Notes under the pieces: generated by a model
The model's database searches: none
Told to the model about the DNA's origin: nothing
Seen by the model: the letters and a program-made list of their open reading frames with translations, nothing else
Program-made: the position numbers and the translations under genes
In this document: in pieces, positions 34,156-41,637 of the stretch
How the letters are laid out: each line of letters starts with the position of its first letter
How positions within the stretch are numbered: position 1 is the stretch's first letter
NCBI RefSeq assembly: GCF_000282035.1
Contig: NZ_AKKA01000008.1
Coordinates: forward strand, 1 to 64,000
Reading direction: 5' to 3'
Source: Rhizobium sp. CF122
Lineage (GTDB): Bacteria > Pseudomonadota > Alphaproteobacteria > Rhizobiales > Rhizobiaceae
DNA: 64,000 nucleotides

Positions 34156-35694
34156 ATGTCGCCTCAAACTCATACAAAACTGCCTGAAAACAAGGTTGCC
34201 GTGATAGGCGCCGGCCCCGCGGGACTTGTCGCCGCCCGCTGGCTTATCGGCCGTGGGCTGGAGCCAGTGATCTTCGAAGGCTCATTTCGTCTCGGTGGCC
34301 AATGGAATTCGGCATCCGCCACCAGCGCCACGTGGCCAGGCATGCGCACCAACACCAGCCGCGTCATGACCGCCTTTTCCGACCTTGATCACACTGCGGG
34401 TGTCGCCACGTATCCGACGCAGGAGGAGATGCTCGACTATCTCGAGCGGTATGCCTTCGCATTCGGCCTCCTGCCGCATCTGAGGTTGAAGACCCAGGTC
34501 GAGCGGTTGGAGCGCGCCCCGGACGGCTGGCTGATTCTTTCGACATCGGACAGTGGGCACCGGGCGGAAACCTTCTCGCGTGTCATCGTTGCGACCGGCC
34601 GGCAGAATCGGCCCGACGTGCCGGAGATTCCCGGCCTGGCAGGCTTTGCGGGCTCGCTCGGGGCTGCCCATACGGCGCAGTACAACGGGCCGGAGCGCTA
34701 TCGGGGCCGTAAAGTTCTCGTCGCCGGCTGCTCGATCAGTGCGCTGGAAATTGCCTCCGACATCGCGCGCGGCGCGGCGCAGGTGATTTCAACCCACCGC
34801 CGCCAGCGCTACATCCTGCCGAAGCTGATCGCCGGTGTGCCGACGGACCATGTGATGTTCAATCGCGCGGCGGCGCTTGTCGAGGGTGTGTTGCCGCCGG
34901 ATATTGTGGCCGAAGGACTGACGGCTAAAGTGCTGAAGGTTGCCGGTTCGCCCGACCAATTCGGTGCCCGCAAACCCATCGGCAACGCTTTTGCAGCGGG
35001 TATTTCCCAATCGCAGGGTTTCCTGCCGGCAGTTGCCGAAGGCCGTATCGACGTAAGGCCATGGATCGAACGCGTGGATGGTTCCACTGTCTGGTTCCGC
35101 GACGGGACCAGCGCGAATGTCGACGCAATCCTCCTCGGCACCGGCTATGGGTTATCGTTACCGTGGCTTTCGCAAGACATCGCTCGCACGATCCGGCTCG
35201 ATGGCTACGGCGCCGATCTCCACGACCACACCTTCCATCCGGACCTGCCGGGACTGGCCTTCCTCGGCCTGTTCGATCTGGTCGGTCCGGTCTTGCCCGT
35301 ATTGGAGCTGCAGGCGCGCTGGATTTCTCACTGCTTCGGCGGTGTGCAGCCGCTTCCAAGCCGGGCGGCGATGATCGCCGGTGTCGAACGCAGCCAAGCG
35401 ATACGGTCGGGGCCGCTCAGCCTTCCCATGCATGTCGCGGCACTCACCTTTGCTCGCAACGCCGGGGTGGAACCGGACCTGACGATCTGGCCGGACCTCG
35501 AGCGGGCGCTGCTGTTTGGGCCGCTCTCGCCAATCTCCTTCCGGCTGCAGGGGCCGGACGCGCTGCCGCATGCCGCAGAAAAAGCGGCGAAATTGGCCGC
35601 GGCGTTCGGAGCGATCTCGACGGAGGACTTCACGCCGGAAGAGGAAGGCGTTCGCCAACTCCTCAAACTACACCCTGTTCAAAGCGCGGCGTGA
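34156..35694 (+). CDS. FAD-dependent monooxygenase (FMO/Baeyer-Villiger-like)
   Basis: A 512-residue flavoprotein. The FAD site is VAVIGAGPAGLVAARWL at residues ~14-30 with FEGSFRLGGQW; the second dinucleotide (NADPH) site is VLVAGCSISALEIASDIA near 190. The GAAHTAQYNGPERYRGRKV segment resembles the FMO fingerprint (FxGxxxHxxxY). It probably inserts one oxygen atom into a soft nucleophile or ketone. It is divergent from the split-barrel/GAF pair, which may regulate or assist it. ACAAGGAGCACGCCG precedes the ATG. Confidence 0.87.
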   Translation: MSPQTHTKLPENKVAVIGAGPAGLVAARWLIGRGLEPVIFEGSFRLGGQWNSASATSATWPGMRTNTSRVMTAFSDLDHTAGVATYPTQEEMLDYLERYAFAFGLLPHLRLKTQVERLERAPDGWLILSTSDSGHRAETFSRVIVATGRQNRPDVPEIPGLAGFAGSLGAAHTAQYNGPERYRGRKVLVAGCSISALEIASDIARGAAQVISTHRRQRYILPKLIAGVPTDHVMFNRAAALVEGVLPPDIVAEGLTAKVLKVAGSPDQFGARKPIGNAFAAGISQSQGFLPAVAEGRIDVRPWIERVDGSTVWFRDGTSANVDAILLGTGYGLSLPWLSQDIARTIRLDGYGADLHDHTFHPDLPGLAFLGLFDLVGPVLPVLELQARWISHCFGGVQPLPSRAAMIAGVERSQAIRSGPLSLPMHVAALTFARNAGVEPDLTIWPDLERALLFGPLSPISFRLQGPDALPHAAEKAAKLAAAFGAISTEDFTPEEEGVRQLLKLHPVQSAA

Positions 35695-35710
35695 TCATTC
35701 CACCGTCCTC

Positions 35711-35800
35711 GGCTATGGTTATGGCTACGGACACGGCGGCTGGCGTCTCAGGTCGTGGCGATCGTTCTGTTCCTTCTGGTCCTTACCGGCAGACTTTAGG
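35711..35800 (+). pseudogene. Relic of a small Gly/Tyr-rich membrane protein
   Basis: After the monooxygenase stop one frame reads LGYGYGYGHGGW and the neighbouring frame continues QVVAIVLFLLVLTGRL then TAG at 35798-35800. Small proteins with a GY/GH-rich head followed by one short membrane helix and a GRL end are common in bacteria. Here a frame change separates the two halves and no start codon is in frame with the head. Confidence 0.4.
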
Positions 35801-35849
35801 ACGACGCCACGGTCGAACCTGAAATCGGAATTGAAACGACGCTTGCGCG

Positions 35850-35955
35850 CTAAACGGGCGGCCAAAACAATAGGATCAGAGGCACGCCCAGCAAGACCAC
35901 AATGAACGAGAGCGGCAGCCCCAGTTTCCAATAGTCGCCAGCAGCGGGAGACGAG
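35850..35955 (-). pseudogene. C-terminal relic of an SLC13/anion-type permease
   Basis: The minus strand reads GDYWKLGLPLSFIVVLLGVP followed by LILLFWPPV and a stop. This is the standard ending of SLC13-family (dicarboxylate/sulphate) permeases. Upstream sequence no longer matches. The break lies at the GCTGCTGGCGAC segment near 35945, exactly where the 40-codon ORF on the other strand begins its leader. Confidence 0.5.
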
Positions 35956-35958
35956 GGC

Positions 35959-36081
35959 GTGGTAGCAAAAATCCTCGCGGATCTCAGATCTGGAGGTAAG
36001 GTTTTGGACGAGAAGGAGCTTCGAGGCCATATCGACAAGCTGATGGCGCGTGCAATAGAAGCAAGCGCCGTTCGCCCTTGA
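35959..36081 (+). CDS. 40-residue small ORF, copy 1
   Basis: GTG-started ORF preceded by GGGAGACGAGG. The product VVAKILADLRSGGKVLDEKE and following RGHIDKLMARAIEASAVRP is amphipathic and probably helical. It is exactly the same length as, and clearly homologous to, the minus-strand ORF at 42713-42835: AKILAD, EKELR and the final RP are shared, and the leader CCAGCAGCGGG-GA-GAGG-CGT is kept as well. Conservation of length, start context and sequence between two separate copies argues for a real protein. Function unknown. Confidence 0.55.
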   Translation: MVAKILADLRSGGKVLDEKELRGHIDKLMARAIEASAVRP

Positions 36082-36298
36082 GATGCCTGGTTCCTAAGCC
36101 GCTGATGTGCGCGTTCTAGCTGCGCGGCTTGAGCAATGGTGCGCGTACCTGCCGCAGTGGGCGACTTTAAGATCCGTGTGGCGCGCGAGGGCCTTGTTTA
36201 AAGCCCATTGCGGGCGCATGGTGTCGTATCGGCAGCATTTGAAGCGGGCGCTGCCGCAAAAAGGGTTTTGCCCTTCGCCCCAATCAAAGGAGGACGTG

Positions 36299-36415
36299 AT
36301 GTCTTCCATTTTCACTCATCTTCGTGACTACGGCTACGACACCGCGATCAGAACCTTGGTCGTGCTAAGCTTCGCCGTCGTTCTATATGCGATCCTGGAG
36401 GGCTGGTTATGGTGA
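36299..36415 (+). CDS. Small single-helix membrane protein (38 aa)
   Basis: ATG at 36299 with a strong AAAGGAGG site five bases before it. The 38-residue product starts MSSIFTHLRDYGYDTAIR and continues with one membrane helix, LVVLSFAVVLYAILEGWLW. The stop overlaps the start of the next ORF. Its ribosome-binding and start sequence is nearly identical to those at 39231 (minus) and 40000 (plus). Too short for usual annotation; function unknown. Confidence 0.55.
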   Translation: MSSIFTHLRDYGYDTAIRTLVVLSFAVVLYAILEGWLW

Positions 36416-36723
36416 CGATCCCCCCGCTTGGTGTGGCGCGCACCATAAGCAGCAATCGCTCGACACTTCGGCGCGTTCTCAAGCGCGCCGATTATGCCAC
36501 ATCCGAGATGCAAGCTGCAGAGGGGCCAGATCACGACGAGGAAATGATGGTCATTCGCCGCATCAAGGCAGGCACTATGTCGTTGAATGACTACCCCGAA
36601 TCGCGATCGCGCCAGAAACGGGCCGATCGGGACGCACTTGCATCCTGGGAGAATGAGGGGGGAGCAACAGGTTCGGCTGGGAAAGTTCCAAAAACGACGG
36701 AGAGCCAGAATGATTTGGCGTAG
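36409..36723 (+). CDS. Hypothetical protein (104 aa)
   Basis: A 104-residue hydrophilic ORF whose ATG overlaps the stop of the small membrane protein by 7 bp, so the two may be co-translated. Segments STLRRVLKRADYATSEMQAAEG and RSRQKRADRDALASW are charged and helical. No domain recognised. Downstream to 37064 (about 340 bp) short frames remain on both strands, none convincing. Confidence 0.4.
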   Translation: MVTIPPLGVARTISSNRSTLRRVLKRADYATSEMQAAEGPDHDEEMMVIRRIKAGTMSLNDYPESRSRQKRADRDALASWENEGGATGSAGKVPKTTESQNDLA

Positions 36724-37064
36724 CGACCTTGCCCGCACGGATCAATCCTACAGAAGCGGATCCAGTCCGGACCAGACCACCATTCGCTCCAAGGCCATCA
36801 CAGAGGAGGAGAAATCTGATCGGAACGAAAAGACGTCCGGCTTCGCCGCGAACGATTGTCGTGTCAAAGTTCCGTATTGCCGAGCCGGGCATGAGAACCA
36901 TTGATCTTGCCCGGTTGAAATAATCCGTTTTCAAGTAAGCTCTGGCCCGTTGGCGAATAGCCACCGCGGCCCGCCGGCTTCACGCTCCCGCTTCCTGGCG
37001 GTACGCCCTCTGCTGACGCCGGCCCGCCCAATTGGTATCCAACGGCATGGGCTCAGTCATGACG

Positions 37065-37280
37065 TCATCGCTGAAGCCGGTTCCTTCGCTCCAACAGGAG
37101 CTCGTGCTCGACCAGCCGCTTACCTGCGGCACTGAGGCCTGTTTCGCCAACCATTTCCTCGGTTATGCCGAGCTCCTTGAATCTCCGGCCCTGATCGGTC
37201 GCAAGGGCAGTGTGCTCGCGCCTGTAAAGCTGCAAGAGGCTGCTCCATTCGGCGTAAGTGAAGTCTCTCCGGGCGATCAT
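37065..37280 (-). CDS. Small hypothetical protein (71 aa)
   Basis: A minus-strand ORF reading MIARRDFTYAEWSSLLQLYR and later ELGITEEMVGETGLSAAGKR, with a helix-turn-helix-like look in its second half. ATG 37280 has AGAGAGG about ten bases upstream; a GTG at 37340 would lengthen it to 91 residues. It ends a run of small minus-strand genes (39231 to 37065). I do not recognise the family. Confidence 0.45.
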   Translation of the reverse strand: MIARRDFTYAEWSSLLQLYRREHTALATDQGRRFKELGITEEMVGETGLSAAGKRLVEHELLLERRNRLQR

Positions 37281-37541
37281 GATAAGTGCCTCTCTGTCCA
37301 GATCAACGATAGCACGATTCCTCTTTTGAAGGCAGTGCACAGCCTATCATCGAATAGGTGCTCAATTACTGCCCTCTAGGCTCCAGCGGTCGCGGCCAAC
37401 CGAGGGCGATGGGCGCAGTTCATGCAGTTGCCGAAGAGGACGACCTGACCGCATGGTCGCAGCGAAGAGCTGCGGCGTAGGATCCTCAAACAAAGCGCGC
37501 TCGTCAAGAGGCGGCAAGCACTCGAACGACTACGACGTAAA

Positions 37542-37670
37542 ATGGCACAATTCGATCGCTTTGGTAGCATGGCAGTGGAATGTCGTAAGGCGACACTCCG
37601 CGAGGGCGGTTTCGCCGTCGCTCATTCTGGCGATCTGGGAAAGCTACGGGAGACCAGCGAGTTCTATTGA
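37542..37670 (+). CDS. Possible small ORF or C-terminal fragment
   Basis: A protein-like + strand frame open from about 37450 reads SEELRRRILKQSALVKRRQA, then MAQFDRFGSMAVECRKATLR and ends RETSEFY with TGA at 37668. The only ATG in frame is 37542 (42 codons), without a clear ribosome-binding site, so this may be the end of a truncated gene. It runs convergently into the 190-residue gene, overlapping it by 7 bp. Confidence 0.3.
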   Translation: MAQFDRFGSMAVECRKATLREGGFAVAHSGDLGKLRETSEFY

Positions 37671-38236
37671 GCTTTGATCCGCGCCTCGATTAATCTCAAT
37701 TCGAAGCGGTGATAGCGTTGCCGCGCAAAATATCCGTTCAACTCCTGCAGAGCCAGCGACGTAGGTTCGCCTCGAAGCGATGCACCTGAAATCCGCGCTT
37801 CTTGGGCCGCGATTTCGATGTCATCATGTTTCAGGTATTTTCGCGCTAGTGCCAAGTCGGCTTGTAATTGATCATTCTCTGAAGAGACAGTCTCTTGGGC
37901 CGCCGCAGCTTGCAAGGCGGAGCCTGCGTAAGTCTCGTTTGCAGCAGGAATTCTGGTCATTGGAATACCCTGAATAGCTTGGCGATTTTTGTTGATGGGT
38001 TTGTACAGCACCGTTTCCACCGGAACATAGCCGAAGTGCTTTCTAAGTTCGCCGGACAGAACACCACGGTCCGTGATGCCTTGCCTGACCAACTTCACCA
38101 ACAACTGCGCGGCCGGGTTGAGCTGGTCACCGTCCGTGGGTGTGACCTGTCCGGTGTATCCGGCCTCCTCTAGCACGCTTTGAACAAGCGTTTCCTCTTC
38201 GTTCGTTTGGCCGGACTTCTTTTGATCGTAAGGCAT
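37664..38236 (-). CDS. Hypothetical protein (190 aa)
   Basis: A 190-residue hydrophilic protein with no signal or membrane helix. GGAATAGGAGGCAGC before ATG 38236 is a strong start. The first half contains LNPAAQLLVKLVRQGITDRGVLSGELRKHFG; a middle section (ENDQLQADLALARKYLKHDDIEIAAQEARI) is likely coiled coil. No family recognised. It is the longest member of the minus-strand small-gene run. Confidence 0.7.
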   Translation of the reverse strand: MPYDQKKSGQTNEEETLVQSVLEEAGYTGQVTPTDGDQLNPAAQLLVKLVRQGITDRGVLSGELRKHFGYVPVETVLYKPINKNRQAIQGIPMTRIPAANETYAGSALQAAAAQETVSSENDQLQADLALARKYLKHDDIEIAAQEARISGASLRGEPTSLALQELNGYFARQRYHRFELRLIEARIKAQ

Positions 38237-38282
38237 GCTGCCTCCTATTCCACGGTCCGATATGCCGCTGCGTTGAGTTGGC

Positions 38283-38558
38283 TTATTTTCTCGAACCTAG
38301 CTGCCTGCTGAACTGAAAGGCGGCGAGGGCAGATATGGCTCGATGAACGATCTGGGCCGAGTCGATCGCGTTATTGCCAGCAACATGGCTGCAATGCGCC
38401 TGTACGATACGCTCGATTTCGTCCAATCTCAGGGCCATGATGCTGTCGCCAGCCGCAGCGGATTTTTTCGACCCAAATCTCAGGTACGACGACAGTTGTT
38501 GAAGGACTGCAATGCGCTCGTCTACATTCATCTCAGTAATTTTGGGTAGATCATCCAT
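38283..38558 (-). CDS. Small hypothetical protein (91 aa)
   Basis: A 91-residue ORF starting MDDLPKITEMNVDERIAVLQ after GGAGACAATACG. The sequence is helical, with one His/Cys-containing segment (VQAHCSHVAGN). The start context GGAGACAA is shared with the next upstream gene of the run (start 39101). No family recognised; transcribed with its neighbours at 47 bp spacing to the 190-residue gene. Confidence 0.5.
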   Translation of the reverse strand: MDDLPKITEMNVDERIAVLQQLSSYLRFGSKKSAAAGDSIMALRLDEIERIVQAHCSHVAGNNAIDSAQIVHRAISALAAFQFSRQLGSRK

Positions 38559-38858
38559 CGTATTGTCTCCAGCTTCGGCAGGGAGATGTCCGATGGGCGA
38601 TCCAGATGAAATGCTTTGAATTATCCGTCGGGTACAGACCCATATTCATAAGTGGCGTTGATCCAGTAGCAATACAATGGAGGGTGCCAGAAATACGCCG
38701 CCGGGCCGGGCCAACTTACCTTTTGCAAAATTCACTACGGAGGACGCCTTACGTTCGGGCGCGGGCGACTCTACTTGCAAAGATCCAGTATCGCCGCCTC
38801 TGCGTATGGCGCAAAAGGGTTACTTTTCCCAGCAGAGGCTTCGGCGATAAGGAAATAC

Positions 38859-39101
38859 TCAGCCTGGGCCCGAGGGCGAGTTTGAATTTGCCGGTAAGAA
38901 CTGCAGCCGAACGGGCGAGGCCAGATAAAGGACATAGCGCTCGGCAGCATCCGCCAGCGCCAGCGCTGCCTCCCCCTCCCGCCATCCTGCATTTATTGCT
39001 GAAATCACAATGGTCCGGGCGATCTCATCAAATACACGACAACACTCTGCCTCGCGGCGCAGATCATCAACATTGAAATGAGGTGATGTAATTTTTTGCA
39101 T
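38859..39101 (-). CDS. Small hypothetical protein (80 aa)
   Basis: An 80-residue ORF beginning MQKITSPHFNVDDLRREAEC after GGAGACAAAT. The body, FDEIARTIVISAINAGWREGEAALALADAAERYVLYLA, is a helical bundle-like stretch typical of small rhizobial proteins of unknown function. The C-terminal tail is Pro/Ser-rich. About 300 bp without a gene separates it from the following minus-strand ORF. Confidence 0.5.
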   Translation of the reverse strand: MQKITSPHFNVDDLRREAECCRVFDEIARTIVISAINAGWREGEAALALADAAERYVLYLASPVRLQFLPANSNSPSGPG

Positions 39102-39116
39102 ATTTGTCTCCGTGCG

Positions 39117-39231
39117 TCAGGAGCGGTATTCCAGCGCCACGCCGCGAAAAGCGACCGGGCCTATCATGACCGCCAGATAGACCTTGACCAATATTTTGCG
39201 GCTATGTTTGAGGATAGAAGTCGGAAGACAT
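39117..39231 (-). pseudogene. Frameshifted small membrane-protein gene
   Basis: AAAGGAGGACACC precedes ATG 39231, which opens MSSDFYPQT and then stops. The next frame continues as SRKILVKVYLAVMIGPVAFR and ends GVALEYRS with TGA at 39117-39119, 15 bp before the next gene. The strong start plus a disrupted membrane-helix body suggests a single-frame slip in a ~38-residue membrane protein like the one at 36299. A natural nine-codon leader is the alternative. Confidence 0.35.
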
Positions 39232-39549
39232 GGTGTCCTCCTTTCGGTCGGGGCAAGGGTGGGGGACCCTAAACAGCAGAGCCCTGATAATTGCTGCCGA
39301 GGCCGAAAAGATGCGCCTTCGAATGAAGTGAAGCAAGTTTATTTATGCGAGTTGTCTCACATGCCCTTGAACGTTCGACTCGCCGCAGCGCACTTTTGAT
39401 TGCCCTAGAGCAAGGGCGCACAGTCCCAATTTCAGGAAGCTGTTTCAGGAAGGTATCGGCTTGTAACTGAGAAAGGCGCTCCGACATTCGTCGCGATCCA
39501 AATAGAAACGACCGTCGCTTCGTTTACGACTTGATGGATCGTTTGCGTA

Positions 39550-39762
39550 ATGATCCGGTCTTTCAGCAAAGCTTGCGATGTTCTGATAAGTCGAACCGCG
39601 CCCGCTGTGATTTCAGTAAATTTCGTTCGTCTGGCAGATGTCGTCCGTCAAATCTCTCAGGACGGCGTTCACGTCGAGGATCGGCCGCACAAGCTCCACA
39701 TGTCCATCTGCCGTCAGCGGGTGTATGCTGGTATGCGAGTGAATCCCGAAGGGAAAGCATAA
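39550..39762 (+). CDS. Possible small hypothetical protein (70 aa)
   Basis: A 70-residue frame with protein-like content in ISVNFVRLADVVRQISQDGV and DRPHKLHMSICRQRVYAGMR. No clear ribosome-binding site, and competing frames on both strands cover the same bases. Kept only as a possibility. The gap from 39232 to 39549 shows no supported gene. Confidence 0.25.
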   Translation: MIRSFSKACDVLISRTAPAVISVNFVRLADVVRQISQDGVHVEDRPHKLHMSICRQRVYAGMRVNPEGKA

Positions 39763-39999
39763 GTACCCGTCGCTCTGAAACTGCCAGCGCGGAAGGCTTC
39801 CTCAGTGCTGGTTCAGTGTTGAACGCCATGGCCCAGCCTCCTGCTACACCTTCAAATAGGCTCTGGGCCGTCTTATCAACCCGTGATGCCCGAATGAGGT
39901 TGCGATGGGCTTGCAAAGAGCGCATGGTTAGTGATTGGCTGGCGTCATACCGGCAAAGTCACCTAGGAATAAACTCCTGGATCGAACAAGGAGGACTCA

Positions 40000-40125
40000 A
40001 TGTCTTCCGAAACTAATCAATTCTTCGACGTCGCAAATCTGAGGATGCTGGATCGTATCTTGACGAAAACTGGCTTTCGAGGTGAGCAAATCTATGCTGT
40101 CGACGACAAGGAAATCAGCGCCTAG
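40000..40125 (+). CDS. Small ORF (41 aa) with the shared start module
   Basis: ACAAGGAGGACTCA precedes ATG 40000, and the product starts MSSETNQFFDVANLRMLDRI and continues LTKTGFRGEQIYAVDDKEISA to TAG. The composition is protein-like; the abrupt stop after KEISA suggests either a complete micro-protein or the N-terminus of a longer truncated gene. Start context repeats that at 36299 and 39231. Between 40126 and 40350 nothing further is supported. Confidence 0.45.
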   Translation: MSSETNQFFDVANLRMLDRILTKTGFRGEQIYAVDDKEISA

Positions 40126-40350
40126 AATGTATCTCGCAACAACAAATCCGATTGTGCGACCTCTATCGGAGGGCGACGGTTGGCTGGCGCGGTGGCTGGA
40201 CGACGGCGGCGCTCGGGTGAGAATTCACACGCACACACGGTTATGGCTGCAAGACGAACCAGCGCGCCATGACGACCTGGTCGCTGTCGCTTTCCGGGCC
40301 GGTCACCAACCTGGTGCAGGCCGCCGTGTTGCCAAGTATGCTGGAGGTCG

Positions 40351-40662
40351 ATGGACCCCATGGAAAACGATCACTGGATCGTCGACGATTTCGGAATGCA
40401 TTCCGAAATGCGGGACGGAACGTTCGAAATTGAAGCGCACAGACTTGCCGAACTGACGTCTGTTGATGACCGCGATATTCTTTACTGGCCCGTCTATATC
40501 GCCAGCGAAACTCGGTTCGACATAGAGCGCTTTCTCGAAGCTTATGAGGAGGCGCTTGTAAAACACGTAGGCAGATACGCAGCGGTCATCAATCCGTCCC
40601 TTCTGGCCGAGAGCACGGAGGCGGCTCGCGACATCTGGGGAGAACGCCCGGTTTGCGGGTAG
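40351..40662 (+). CDS. Hypothetical protein (103 aa)
   Basis: A 103-residue acidic protein. GGAGG lies just before ATG 40351; ATG 40360 (MENDHWIVDDFGMHSEM) is an equally good start with wider spacing. Segments HRLAELTSVDDRDILYWPVY and FDIERFLEAYEEALVKHVGR are protein-like. It ends 8 bp before the first transglutaminase gene and is probably in its operon. No known family. Confidence 0.6.
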   Translation: MDPMENDHWIVDDFGMHSEMRDGTFEIEAHRLAELTSVDDRDILYWPVYIASETRFDIERFLEAYEEALVKHVGRYAAVINPSLLAESTEAARDIWGERPVCG

Positions 40663-40670
40663 GCGCGACC

Positions 40671-41543
40671 ATGACCATCTTCTCCGTTCGTCACGTCACC
40701 TCCTATCGCTATTTCCGCGAAGTTGCTTTCGGCGAGCACCGGGTGATGTTTCGGCCCCGCGACAGCTTTGATCAACGGCTTATCGATACATTCCTGGCGA
40801 CCGACCCCGAGCCGCATCGTGTGCGATGGATTCATGACGCTTTCGGCAACTGTGTCGCGCTGGTCGATATTGCATCTTCGGCCCGCGAGCTGCGTTTCGA
40901 AACCCGGATCACGCTCGATCACACGCCTCAACTCGCACTCGATTTCCAGATCGATCGTGCCGCTTTGACCTACCCGTTTTCGTACGATGCGGACGAGGTT
41001 CGCGATCTCGCGCCGGCAATCCAGCGACACTACCGCGATTCTAGCGACGAGATCGGACGTTGGGCCCGCCAGTTTGTCCGTTGCGGCCAGCCGACGGAAA
41101 CCGGCCATCTGCTGATGACACTCTGTTATGCCATCAGCGAGAGCTTTTCCTATCGCCGGCGCCTTGAACACGGAACACAGACGCCGGTTCAGACCCTCTC
41201 GCTGCGTTCAGGATCCTGTCGCGATTTTTCATTACTGATGATGGAGGCGGTCCGCTCGCTGGGACTGGCCGCGCGCTTCGTTACCGGCTACATCTACGTC
41301 GCCGACCGCGATGGCAGCCCAACGCTTGGAGGAGGCTCCACACATGCGTGGTGCCAGGTTTATCTTCCCGGCGCAGGCTGGACCGAGTTCGATCCGACGA
41401 ACGGCATCGTGGGCAATCGCGACCTTATTCGCGTGGCAGTCGCACGTGACCCCCGCCAGGCGGTTCCGTTGAGCGGCAGCTATGATGGCAGCCTTGCCGA
41501 CTTCGACGGCATGACGGTGCAGGTCAACGTTACGACCCAATGA
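40671..41543 (+). CDS. Transglutaminase-like protein with bacterial N-terminal domain
   Basis: A 290-residue cysteine-protease-fold protein. The N-terminal beta domain (FSVRHVTSYRYFREVAFGEHRVMFRPRD) is Bact_transglu_N, and the core has the catalytic Cys in SLRSGSCRDFSLLM, His in STHAWCQVYLPG and Asp in TEFDPTNG. All three residues are present. Such proteins probably cleave or cross-link peptides; many sit with alpha-E and ATP-grasp genes, which are not present here. A second, different transglutaminase follows by 94 bp. Confidence 0.88.
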   Translation: MTIFSVRHVTSYRYFREVAFGEHRVMFRPRDSFDQRLIDTFLATDPEPHRVRWIHDAFGNCVALVDIASSARELRFETRITLDHTPQLALDFQIDRAALTYPFSYDADEVRDLAPAIQRHYRDSSDEIGRWARQFVRCGQPTETGHLLMTLCYAISESFSYRRRLEHGTQTPVQTLSLRSGSCRDFSLLMMEAVRSLGLAARFVTGYIYVADRDGSPTLGGGSTHAWCQVYLPGAGWTEFDPTNGIVGNRDLIRVAVARDPRQAVPLSGSYDGSLADFDGMTVQVNVTTQ

Positions 41544-41637
41544 ACTGAAAGCGCAAACTCGCGGGAACTCCGCAGTGCCGTCGACGTTTCGCAATTGCGT
41601 TCCGTGCATGGCCGATCTCTCCAATAAGGAATGTAGG

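Noticed and set aside
36724..37064. Short frames that might continue the 104-residue gene's operon
   Set aside because: Frames on both strands are of equal quality and none has a start site or recognisable sequence.
40268..40450. Frame starting MTTWSLSLSGPVTNLVQAAV before the 103-residue gene
   Set aside because: Protein-like for about 30 codons but without a ribosome-binding site and overlapped by the better-supported gene at 40351; no family recognised.
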